Source: Dyadobacter crusticola DSM 16708
GTDB taxonomy: Bacteria; Bacteroidota; Bacteroidia; Cytophagales; Spirosomataceae
Direction of reading: 5' to 3'
Length of the DNA: 64,000 nucleotides
NCBI RefSeq assembly: GCF_000701505.1
Contig: NZ_KL370786.1
Span: 264,468 to 328,467, forward strand
Shown here: positions 52,146 through 60,557 of the stretch, piece after piece
Numbering within the stretch: position 1 is the stretch's first letter
How the letters are laid out: every line of letters starts with the position of its first letter
The notes under the pieces: generated by a model
What the model was told of the DNA's origin: nothing
What the model saw: only the letters and a program-made list of their open reading frames with translations
Databases searched by the model: none
Made by a program: the position numbers and the translations under genes

Positions 52146-54512
52146 ATGACACCAATTTTTGCCCGCATTTCTTTCTTCAATTTACAAAAAGTCAGGGGCT
52201 TTGTCCATGCGACTGCATTCTTGCTGCTCACCTGTATGTGGCCGCTGCTTGCTCAGAAGCCTGCGGAAAAAGAGACCCCCACTGTGGTAATACCGGACAC
52301 GCTCTTGTTTAAGATCGAGAACGCGCAGGCGGTTATCACGCAGATCAATGCAGCCAACAAAAAGGGATATGGAAGTGCCGAAATCCGGCGCGAGCTCATT
52401 ACCGCCAAAGCGAATGTACGCCAGATACAGGAGGCAATCAGCGTGGAAAACTCCGTACCTGATAATAAAAATCTGTCCAATTACCGGCTGATGCTCACCG
52501 ACATTCAGCAGAAAACAAGTGCCTGGCGCAAGCAGCTGTCACGCTATAATGCGGAGTTGCAGAGTATGTCGTCGTCCGTGATCGAGTTTGGCCGAGATTC
52601 GCTGCTGACGATCAACAATGGAGATTCCACCCAGAAAAAATTTTACAAAGGCCAGATAGCCGAACTGAGAAGGAAACTGCAGGAAGCAGGGGAGACTACC
52701 ACCGCTAATCTGGACACAGTAAGTAACCTGCTGGCGGATGTTTCGGAAGTGTATTTCGCCGCAAACGACCTGAGTGGCACGATCAACGATTACATTAAGG
52801 AATCCGGCAAGAACCTGCTGGGGCAAGAATCGAGCTATATCTGGAAAGCCCGGCAAAAAGACGGGAACGACAATATGAACCGGCTGATCAAGGTTTCCTA
52901 CGCCGGCCAGAACAAGGTTTTGCGGTACTTTTTGCAATCTACCTGGGACAACCGAGTCTTTTTGCTGCTGCTTTGCATCGGCTTTTTCGCCTGGATTTAC
53001 ATCAACTTCAACTTTGCCAAAAGTGCGCGGCTGAGCAAAGAGGTAGGCCCGACGGATTTCAAGTTTATCGGGCACAAACCGTTTCTGGCGACACTCATTT
53101 TACTATTCAATATTACGCCACTCTTCGAGCCGCGCTCACCTTCCATCTACATCGAGCTCAACCAGTTTTTGCTGGTGATCACACTTACATTCTTCTTTTT
53201 GAAAATGCTCCCCCGCGAGCAGCTCGCCTGGTGGTTTTCGGTGATCGTATTGTACCTGCTGACGGTCGGTGCCAATGTGGTTGTGGACGGATCTTTCCTG
53301 CTCCGTTTCGCATTTATGGGGCTTAGTGCGGCTTCTATTGTATTTGGCTGGTGGTTTTTCAAGATCGTCAAAAAAGCCAAACTGGGTGAAAGGCTGATCA
53401 AACCGGTTGTGATTATCTACATTGTACTGCACGTACTGGCGATCCTGCTCAATGCATTCGGGCGGCTTTCCTTGGCCAAGGCATTCAGCATCACGGCGAT
53501 CAGCGGGCTGATACAGGTAGTGGGCCTCACCGTTTTTGTGCACATGCTGACCGAGGCGCTCGATTTGCATATCCGCGTTAGTTCAGCGGCGAAAATGCTG
53601 TTCTCGCGTGTCAGCGCGGAGCGGACCCGGCTCTATTTTCAGCGGCTGCTGCTGTTTCTTTCCATTATACTCTGGCTGATGGTATTTTGCATTAACCTGA
53701 ATATTATCGGAGCGGTATTTGATTTTGCATTAGTGATCCTTGAAAAGGAGCGGACTTTCGGCAGCGTCACATTCACGCTGGAAAACGTCCTGTTTTTCGG
53801 TGTCACAATCTGGCTGGCCAACAGTTTGCAGAAGAACATCGGTTATTTCTTTTCGGGACACGATGTGAGTTTTACAGCAGATTCAAGCCACAAAGGTTCC
53901 AAGCTGGCATTGATCAGGCTGTTGATTATCGTCGTCGGCTTTTTGATCGCGGTAACCGTTTCCGGCGTGCCGCTTACCAGGATCACCGTCCTGCTCGGTG
54001 CATTGGGAGTAGGTATCGGACTCGGTATGCAGAATATCGTAAACAATTTCGTCTCGGGTATCATCCTGATTTTTGAAAAACCATTCACAATCGGCGACTA
54101 CATTGAGCTGGCCGACAAAAAAGGAAAAGTGCTCGACATCGGTATCCGGTCCAGCAGGATGCTCACGCCGCTGGGCTCAAAGGTTATTATCCCCAACGGC
54201 GACCTGCTCTCCGGCCGGCTGGTCAACTATACTACGAGCGACGCAAGATTAAAGGCAGAGATCACATTTAAAATCAGCATTGAAGCCGACATTGAACGTG
54301 TCAAGCAAGTGATTCACGATATTGTCGACAATGCAGAAGGTACCGTCAAGAACGCGCCTCGGCAGATCCTTTTTAATGCGATCGCTGCCGATAACATCGA
54401 ACTGAAAATTCTGGTCTGGTTAAATGATGTATACCAGGAAACTACATTCAAGAGCTACGTGCTGGAACAAACGCTGGTCCGGTTTAAGGCAGAAGGTATT
54501 AAAATCATGTAG
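52146..54512 (+). CDS. large mechanosensitive channel of the MscS family
   Basis: A protein of 788 residues, more like MscK/YbdG-type than the 286-residue MscS. A signal peptide (ending PLLAQ) and a periplasmic domain with coiled-coil character (residues about 40-260) precede roughly eleven membrane helices. The pore helix is recognisable as VLLGALGVGIGLGMQNIVNN, and the cytoplasmic vestibule follows (FTIGDYIELADKKGKVLDIG). It opens on membrane tension to relieve osmotic pressure. The ATG at 52146 is chosen because it starts the signal peptide; an in-frame start at 52074 adds 24 unlikely residues. Confidence 0.9.
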   Translation: MTPIFARISFFNLQKVRGFVHATAFLLLTCMWPLLAQKPAEKETPTVVIPDTLLFKIENAQAVITQINAANKKGYGSAEIRRELITAKANVRQIQEAISVENSVPDNKNLSNYRLMLTDIQQKTSAWRKQLSRYNAELQSMSSSVIEFGRDSLLTINNGDSTQKKFYKGQIAELRRKLQEAGETTTANLDTVSNLLADVSEVYFAANDLSGTINDYIKESGKNLLGQESSYIWKARQKDGNDNMNRLIKVSYAGQNKVLRYFLQSTWDNRVFLLLLCIGFFAWIYINFNFAKSARLSKEVGPTDFKFIGHKPFLATLILLFNITPLFEPRSPSIYIELNQFLLVITLTFFFLKMLPREQLAWWFSVIVLYLLTVGANVVVDGSFLLRFAFMGLSAASIVFGWWFFKIVKKAKLGERLIKPVVIIYIVLHVLAILLNAFGRLSLAKAFSITAISGLIQVVGLTVFVHMLTEALDLHIRVSSAAKMLFSRVSAERTRLYFQRLLLFLSIILWLMVFCINLNIIGAVFDFALVILEKERTFGSVTFTLENVLFFGVTIWLANSLQKNIGYFFSGHDVSFTADSSHKGSKLALIRLLIIVVGFLIAVTVSGVPLTRITVLLGALGVGIGLGMQNIVNNFVSGIILIFEKPFTIGDYIELADKKGKVLDIGIRSSRMLTPLGSKVIIPNGDLLSGRLVNYTTSDARLKAEITFKISIEADIERVKQVIHDIVDNAEGTVKNAPRQILFNAIAADNIELKILVWLNDVYQETTFKSYVLEQTLVRFKAEGIKIM

Positions 54513-54526
54513 CCTGCCGCCGTCGC

Positions 54527-55621
54527 TCAGATCGCCTCCACACAGGATGTTTCTTCTGCGACCTGCGTGAAAAAGTGGGCAAGTACATCGGAGAGATGCC
54601 AGAGGTGCAGCAGGCAGATCCTGATCTTAGTAGGCAGTATCCCGTAATACTTCTTGAATGCAGCCGTGAAATGCGTCGCATTCTTGTAACCCGCACGCTG
54701 GGCGATCTCAGCCACCCGGCTGCCGGGCTCTTTCAGCATTTGCATGGAAGTCTCCATTCGCAGATCGTGCAGGTAAACGAAAACGGGCTTTCCGAAAACC
54801 TCTTTGAAATACTTTTTGAGGCTGAATTCATTGGTGCCAACCTGGTGCGCCAGCTCGCGCAACGACCACGGTTTGTCCAGGTTTTCTGAAAGGATTTTCC
54901 GCGCCAGGTGCATTTTGTCCTTGTCTGATTCTTTCAGGTTAGATGAAATATCCGGTACGGGAAGATGCTCAAACTGTTCAAACTGAAAGGCAAGCAGCTC
55001 GATCACTTTGGCTTTGATGAAAAGACTTTTGTAGTAGCCGCTGTAAGTACAATTCAGTATTTCAAATAATGAAGAAAGCATTTTGGTAGTAACAGGCAGG
55101 TTCCTCCTGATCATAAAAGCGGGCAGCGATCTGCTGATCCCGTTCCTGAAATGCGTACAGATCGGGTGGGCGGCCGGCAGGTTTTCGAAGAAGAATCCCG
55201 TATCCAGGCTAATCGCAAAAGCCTCCACTTCTTCCCCCGGCTTCCATTGGATCATCACATTTTTATTCGGTAGTAGAAACAGGTTGTGCTGCTGCGGCTT
55301 GAAGCGGACGAAAGGTTTGGAAGCGGTTTCCTGAAAGTAGGTAGCGGCACCTTGCAGGCAAAACAGCATTTGAATCCGGTCACCGGTCGCCTTTATCACC
55401 ACCGGCCCTTCTGAATGCACCCGGAACTTACCGTACCAGATGTAAAAATCCCCGGATATCAGCTCCCGGCCGCTGCCGGTAGTACGCGCATCTTTGTAAG
55501 TCAGTGGGTTGTCTGTTACCGCGTCTTCTCGCAGCGGATCAAATTCAGGGAACGTCCAGCTATTGTTTTCGGATGTTGATTTCGCAGTCTGTTCAGCATT
55601 CATTTCGCCCTGATTCGTCAT
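54527..55621 (-). CDS. AraC family transcriptional regulator with unusual C-terminal extension
   Basis: A 364-residue regulator with a cupin-like sensor (residues 40-170) and C-terminal double HTH (WSLRELAHQVGTNEFSLKKY, then RVAEIAQRAGYKNATHFTAA and FKKYYGILPTKIR). Family proteins normally end near that last motif; here about 33 further residues rich in Leu, His and Cys follow. It is transcribed divergently from the SusC-SusD-phosphodiesterase operon, 254 bases away, and is the best candidate regulator of it. The extension may be real or a frameshift near the end. Confidence 0.85.
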   Translation of the reverse strand: MTNQGEMNAEQTAKSTSENNSWTFPEFDPLREDAVTDNPLTYKDARTTGSGRELISGDFYIWYGKFRVHSEGPVVIKATGDRIQMLFCLQGAATYFQETASKPFVRFKPQQHNLFLLPNKNVMIQWKPGEEVEAFAISLDTGFFFENLPAAHPICTHFRNGISRSLPAFMIRRNLPVTTKMLSSLFEILNCTYSGYYKSLFIKAKVIELLAFQFEQFEHLPVPDISSNLKESDKDKMHLARKILSENLDKPWSLRELAHQVGTNEFSLKKYFKEVFGKPVFVYLHDLRMETSMQMLKEPGSRVAEIAQRAGYKNATHFTAAFKKYYGILPTKIRICLLHLWHLSDVLAHFFTQVAEETSCVEAI

Positions 55622-55801
55622 TTATTTACGCTTTGTTCCTATATGTCTGCGCCCGGCAGTACAACGTCGCAAAAGTAGCTTGTATTTAGACTGTTTTTAA
55701 ACAATAATATAAAAAGTTGCATGAGATCCGCCCGGGCCTGACCTGCAAATTCCATAACAAATGCATAATGCAGGCTTAATATCCAGGCAGTAAGCGTCTG
55801 A

Positions 55802-55809
55802 TATCTTTG
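55802..55809 (+). promoter_or_regulatory. candidate -7 box of the third Sus operon
   Basis: TATCTTTG is an exact match to the Bacteroidota -7 consensus TAnnTTTG and lies 66 bases before the SusC start. No good TTTG box is seen about 19 bases upstream, which fits activation by the adjacent AraC protein. Confidence 0.4.
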
Positions 55810-55875
55810 GGGTTTAATAAATCAAAATGCCGGACGTCTCGCGCCGGCTATCTCACTAACCTCTGATAGAAGAAT

Positions 55876-58800
55876 ATGAAAACACGGTTACTGCTGGCAT
55901 TTTTTGCCGTGCTGATCGGACTTTGCATGCCTTTGCGTTTGTCCGCTCAGTCTTTCACCATTAACGGTAAGGTTACCGCCCCAACGGGAGACCCACTACC
56001 GGGCGTCAGCGTGCTTGTAAAAGGCACCAGCTCAGGTACTACAACCGACGCAAACGGCGCATTCACTCTTAACGTGCCTTCGTCTGCCTCTACGCTCATT
56101 TTCTCTGCGATCGGTTTTCTTTCGCAAGAACAGGCAGTTGGCAACAAAAGTGTGATTGACATTACATTAAAGGAAGATACCAAAATCCTGAACGAAGTGG
56201 TCGTGACCGCACTCGGGATCAAGCGCGAGGAAAAATCGCTGGGCTTTGCTGCGCAGACGATCAATGAAAATGCGGTTAAGGATGCCAAATCCAACAACTG
56301 GGTTAATACACTTTCAGGTAAAGTAGCAGGGCTCAATATCCAAGGCGCAGGCGCCGGACCTATGGGATCAGCGCGCATTACCCTCCGTGGCGAATCGTCT
56401 TTGAACCTCGATAACAACCAGGCGCTCATCGTAGTAGACGGTGTGCCGGTAAGCAGCCGGATCACAGGAACCGGATTCAATTCACACCTTTCAGCAGATA
56501 GCCCGGTGGATTACGGTTCCAGCCTTTCGGACATTAACCCGGATGATATCGAGAAAGTTACTGTGCTGAAAGGACCGGGCGCGACCGCATTGTACGGCAG
56601 CCGGGCAGCAGGCGGGGCGATCATTATCACGACCAAAAGTGGTGTGCGCAAAGACAAAGGCATTGGCATAACTGTCAATTCCAATTTCAGCGTGGAGCAG
56701 ATCAATCGCTATCCTGATTATCAGTTTGAATACGGCGAAGGAAGAAGCGGCGCTTACTTTTCTTACCTCGATAGTGAAGACGGACCCAATACAGCTACAA
56801 CCGTAGCAGCCGGAAGAGCCTGGGGCCCGAAGTTTGATGGTCAGATGTACTATCAGTTCAACCCGAATGCACCGGACGGAAGGCCGACCGAACGTACTCC
56901 CTGGGTCGCCAACAAAGATTATATCTCAGGTTTTTTCCAGACAGGTACCACGTTCTCCAACAGTGTTTCCATTGAAGGAGGCAGCGAAAACGGTTCTGCG
57001 CGCTTGTCGCTGACGCATTTAAAAAACAAATGGATCATTCCCAATACCGGTTTCGAAAGGTTGAACGCGGCATTGTCGGTCAGTCAAAAAGTATCGAACC
57101 GATTGAAGATCAATGGTAAAGTCAATTATACCAACAAAAAAAGCGATAACCTGCCGATGGCGGGATATAACAACCAGTCGCTGATGTACTTTCTGATCCT
57201 GGGTACAACTCCTAACATCAAACCCGAATGGTTTAAGCCTTACTGGGAACCGGGACTGGAAAACGTAAAACAGAGAAGCCCCTTTAACCCGACGCCGGAC
57301 AACCCTTACCTCGGGATGTACGAAATGCTGAACAAGATGAACAAGCATGGGGTGATTGGTAATCTTTCGGCTAACTACGAGATATCCAAAAAGTTTGATC
57401 TGCTTGTGCGCACTGGTCTGGATATGGCTTTTGAATTCCGCTCGCAGCAGCGCCCGTTCAGCATGACGCGCTACCCGCGCGGGATGTACCGCGAGCAGAA
57501 TGTATTTACCTATGAATCCAATACCGACTTTTTGCTCAACTACAAAGACAAGATCGGCGGGCTGATCGATGTGACCGCTTCTGTGGGAGCCAATGCAATG
57601 CGCCAGTCGTACGATTTCGCAGGGATGTATGCTGACCAGCTTGCTCAGCCCGGTATTTACCAGATTTCCAACAGCCTTGACCAGGCAGTAGCGGATCCTT
57701 TGAAAACCAAAAAGGCGATCAACAGTATCTACGCTGCCACTCAGTTTTCGTGGGACGAGAAGATCTTTGTGGACGTAACAGGGCGGAACGACTGGTCGAG
57801 TACGCTGCCTTATGCCAACAACTCTTTCTTTTATCCGTCCGTAAGTTCAAGCTTTTTGTTAAACGAGCTCTTCACATTGCCGACTGCGATCTCCTTTGCG
57901 AAGCTGCGCGCTTCCTGGGCACAGGTTGGAAATGATACCAGACCTTACCAGACTGCCCGCTATTACGACCGCATTTACGGTAACAGCTTTACCAATTCAA
58001 GTACCCTTTTCAATGCCAACCTGAAACCTGAGATTACGGCGAGCTACGAGTTTGGTCTGGATGTACGTTTGCTCAAAAACCTGGTGGGACTTGACGTGGC
58101 TTACTACAACAATAACAGCCGCAACCAGATCCTGGCGATCCCATTGGACCCTGTGTCAGGTTATTCCAATGCACTGATCAATGCGGGATTGATCAACAGC
58201 CGCGGCGTGGAGATCAAGCTGACCGGCAAACCGGTTACTACGAAAAATTTCACCTGGAATACTACGCTGCTCTGGTCAAGAAACCGCAGCTATGTAAAGG
58301 AGCTTGCCTCGGGCATTACCAATCAGGTGATCTATGCGCATAATACCAACGTGAGCATTGAAGCGCGGGTAGGAGGGTTAATGGGCGATATGTATGGACG
58401 TGGATTCCAGCGCGCGCCTGACGGTCAGATCATTTACTCCTCAGTGGGACTTCCGGCTGCATTGGACCCGACCGCCAAAAAGTGGGGCAATGCATTTGCA
58501 GACTGGAAAGCGAGTTTGTCCAATGAATTTACGATCAAAAACGTGCGGGTAAGTCTGTTGCTCGACGGGCAAAAAGGCGGCAGCATGTACTCGCAAACCA
58601 ATCACAAGAATAACACGCTGGGTAAAACGAAAGTAACATTGCCAGGCCGTGAAGACGGGATCGTGGGACAGGGCGTGGTGAAGCAGCCCGACGGAAGTTT
58701 TGCACCTAACACCGTGAAAGTTCCTGCCAGCTCTTACTACGACAACTACTATCAGATCGCTAATGCAGAGACCAATATTTTCGACGCTTCCTTCCTGAAA

Positions 58801-59031
58801 ATCAGAGAGCTTCGTGTGGAATTCAACTTGCCGCAGGCGCTTCTGGGCAAAGTCGGGGTGCGGCAGACGAGCCTGGCATTCTTCGGCAGGGACCTGTTCA
58901 ACTTTACCAAATTCCCGGGCTTTGATCCGGAAGGCGGAAACCTCAACAATGGAACGCTCACGCCGGGTGTGGAGCTCGCGCAGTTTCCTTCCACCAGAAC
59001 AATGGGTATGAACCTTACATTAAAATTCTAA
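55876..59031 (+). CDS. SusC/RagA family TonB-linked outer membrane transporter
   Basis: A 1051-residue SusC protein. Signal peptide (ending RLSAQ), regulatory-like domain (INGKVTAPTGDPLPGVSVLV), then the variant box NEVVVTALGIKREEKSLGFA, characteristic of a second SusC subgroup, the plug signature INPDDIEKVTVLKGPGATAL followed by YGSRAAGG, and the barrel ending MGMNLTLKF. Its SusD partner is encoded 12 bases downstream. The two belong to a different subgroup from the systems at 36793-50638. Confidence 0.94.
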   Translation: MKTRLLLAFFAVLIGLCMPLRLSAQSFTINGKVTAPTGDPLPGVSVLVKGTSSGTTTDANGAFTLNVPSSASTLIFSAIGFLSQEQAVGNKSVIDITLKEDTKILNEVVVTALGIKREEKSLGFAAQTINENAVKDAKSNNWVNTLSGKVAGLNIQGAGAGPMGSARITLRGESSLNLDNNQALIVVDGVPVSSRITGTGFNSHLSADSPVDYGSSLSDINPDDIEKVTVLKGPGATALYGSRAAGGAIIITTKSGVRKDKGIGITVNSNFSVEQINRYPDYQFEYGEGRSGAYFSYLDSEDGPNTATTVAAGRAWGPKFDGQMYYQFNPNAPDGRPTERTPWVANKDYISGFFQTGTTFSNSVSIEGGSENGSARLSLTHLKNKWIIPNTGFERLNAALSVSQKVSNRLKINGKVNYTNKKSDNLPMAGYNNQSLMYFLILGTTPNIKPEWFKPYWEPGLENVKQRSPFNPTPDNPYLGMYEMLNKMNKHGVIGNLSANYEISKKFDLLVRTGLDMAFEFRSQQRPFSMTRYPRGMYREQNVFTYESNTDFLLNYKDKIGGLIDVTASVGANAMRQSYDFAGMYADQLAQPGIYQISNSLDQAVADPLKTKKAINSIYAATQFSWDEKIFVDVTGRNDWSSTLPYANNSFFYPSVSSSFLLNELFTLPTAISFAKLRASWAQVGNDTRPYQTARYYDRIYGNSFTNSSTLFNANLKPEITASYEFGLDVRLLKNLVGLDVAYYNNNSRNQILAIPLDPVSGYSNALINAGLINSRGVEIKLTGKPVTTKNFTWNTTLLWSRNRSYVKELASGITNQVIYAHNTNVSIEARVGGLMGDMYGRGFQRAPDGQIIYSSVGLPAALDPTAKKWGNAFADWKASLSNEFTIKNVRVSLLLDGQKGGSMYSQTNHKNNTLGKTKVTLPGREDGIVGQGVVKQPDGSFAPNTVKVPASSYYDNYYQIANAETNIFDASFLKIRELRVEFNLPQALLGKVGVRQTSLAFFGRDLFNFTKFPGFDPEGGNLNNGTLTPGVELAQFPSTRTMGMNLTLKF

Positions 59032-59043
59032 TTGAAAGTGACC

Positions 59044-60522
59044 ATGTTTAAGAAAGCATATATTCCTTTTTTAATGCTGTTCAGTCTGCTGGTATCCTGT
59101 ACCAACGGTTTTGAAGAGCTCAACACAGATCCAAACCGTCCGAAGGAGATCACGCCGGGCGTTATGCTGGGCCAGCTGCAGTACCAGATTGTAAACAGCA
59201 CCGTGAATGCGAGCCGCAATTTTACGCACGAGCTCATGCAGGTAGACGCCCCCCGCGCCAGTGCAGGAGGAGGCGGGCTGCACAGGTACCTGGTCAATCC
59301 GGGTACGGGAGTTTGGAGTAATTTTTATTCTTATCTCAATGATATAGAGGATATTTACATCATTGCCGACCGGCTTAACGAGAACAACTACAAGGCGATT
59401 GCATTGATCTACAAAACGTGGAGCTACTCCATTCTGACGGATCTTTACGGCGACGTGCCTTACTCGCAGGCTACCAAGGCGATCGAAGGTAATTTCAAGC
59501 CAACGTTTGACAAGCAGAAGGATATTTACATTGCATTGCTGAAAAATCTTGAAACTGCAAACGTGCTGCTGGACGACACCAAAGCGCTGACTTACGGCGG
59601 CGATATGTTGTACAATTCCAATGCATTGTCGGGAGGTAAAAACCTGGGTATCCAGAAATGGAAGAAGTTCTGTAACTCGCTTCGATTGAGATTATTGCTG
59701 CGGATTTCCAAAAGAGAAGGCGAGGTGAGTGTAAAGGAGCAGATCTCGGCCATACTGGCCAATCCCGCTGCAAACCCTGTATTTACCACCAATGCAGACG
59801 AAGCTATTTTCAGGTATCCGGGTACATTTCCATTTTATAATCCATTCTTCAATGCACGGCAGGTTGACTGGCGCGACGGGACTTACTATACGAAGTTCTT
59901 CATGGATTTCATGAACCAAACGGGAGATCCGAGACGCGGACCCTGGGCGACACAGGTGAAAGCGGGTACTGAGAATGTGTACCGCGGCATTGAAAGCGGC
60001 TACCCGACTACCCTCGAATATGCAGTAGGAAGCAATTCCAGCTACTCCGACGCGCTCAAAACATTGCCGCAACTTGGTGTGATGATGACACTGGCCGAAG
60101 TGGAGTTCATCAAGGCCGAGCTCGCGCTGAAAGGATATAACACCGGATCAACGCCCGACAAACATTATGAGGCAGGTATCGCAGCTTCGATGACGCAATG
60201 GGGCGTGACAATGCCGGCGGGTTTTCTGGCCCAGCCAGGAATTGCATTCAATACAGCCGCTACACCCGAAAAGCAGCTTGAACAGATTATGCTGCAAAAG
60301 TATTACGCTTACTTCTTTGTGGATTATCAGTCATGGTTTGAAAAACGCCGCACAGGTTATCCTGCATTGCCCCGCGGTGCAGGTATCCCGGCGGAGAACA
60401 AATTTCCTTCGCGCGTACCGTATCCGACTTACCTGCAATCACTGAATCCGGAAGCGCTGGCAGGCGCGGTGGCTTCCATGGGCGGCGATAATAGTGATAT
60501 CAAGGTTTGGTGGGATAAATAA
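59044..60522 (+). CDS. SusD-like lipoprotein (SusD-like_2 type)
   Basis: A 492-residue surface lipoprotein (lipobox LLVSC) with the start CTNGFEELNTDPNRPKEITP typical of the SusD-like_2 group that pairs with the TALGIKREEKSLG-type SusC. Further signatures are WSYSILTDLYGDVPYSQATK and the C-terminal QIMLQKYYAYFFVDYQSWFE. The ATG at 59044 is chosen over a TTG at 59032. The stop overlaps a possible start of the next gene by one base (TAATG), consistent with an operon with the phosphodiesterase. Confidence 0.92.
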   Translation: MFKKAYIPFLMLFSLLVSCTNGFEELNTDPNRPKEITPGVMLGQLQYQIVNSTVNASRNFTHELMQVDAPRASAGGGGLHRYLVNPGTGVWSNFYSYLNDIEDIYIIADRLNENNYKAIALIYKTWSYSILTDLYGDVPYSQATKAIEGNFKPTFDKQKDIYIALLKNLETANVLLDDTKALTYGGDMLYNSNALSGGKNLGIQKWKKFCNSLRLRLLLRISKREGEVSVKEQISAILANPAANPVFTTNADEAIFRYPGTFPFYNPFFNARQVDWRDGTYYTKFFMDFMNQTGDPRRGPWATQVKAGTENVYRGIESGYPTTLEYAVGSNSSYSDALKTLPQLGVMMTLAEVEFIKAELALKGYNTGSTPDKHYEAGIAASMTQWGVTMPAGFLAQPGIAFNTAATPEKQLEQIMLQKYYAYFFVDYQSWFEKRRTGYPALPRGAGIPAENKFPSRVPYPTYLQSLNPEALAGAVASMGGDNSDIKVWWDK

Positions 60523-60557
60523 TGCGATTTCAACTGCTCGCAAGCTTTAAATTGAGA

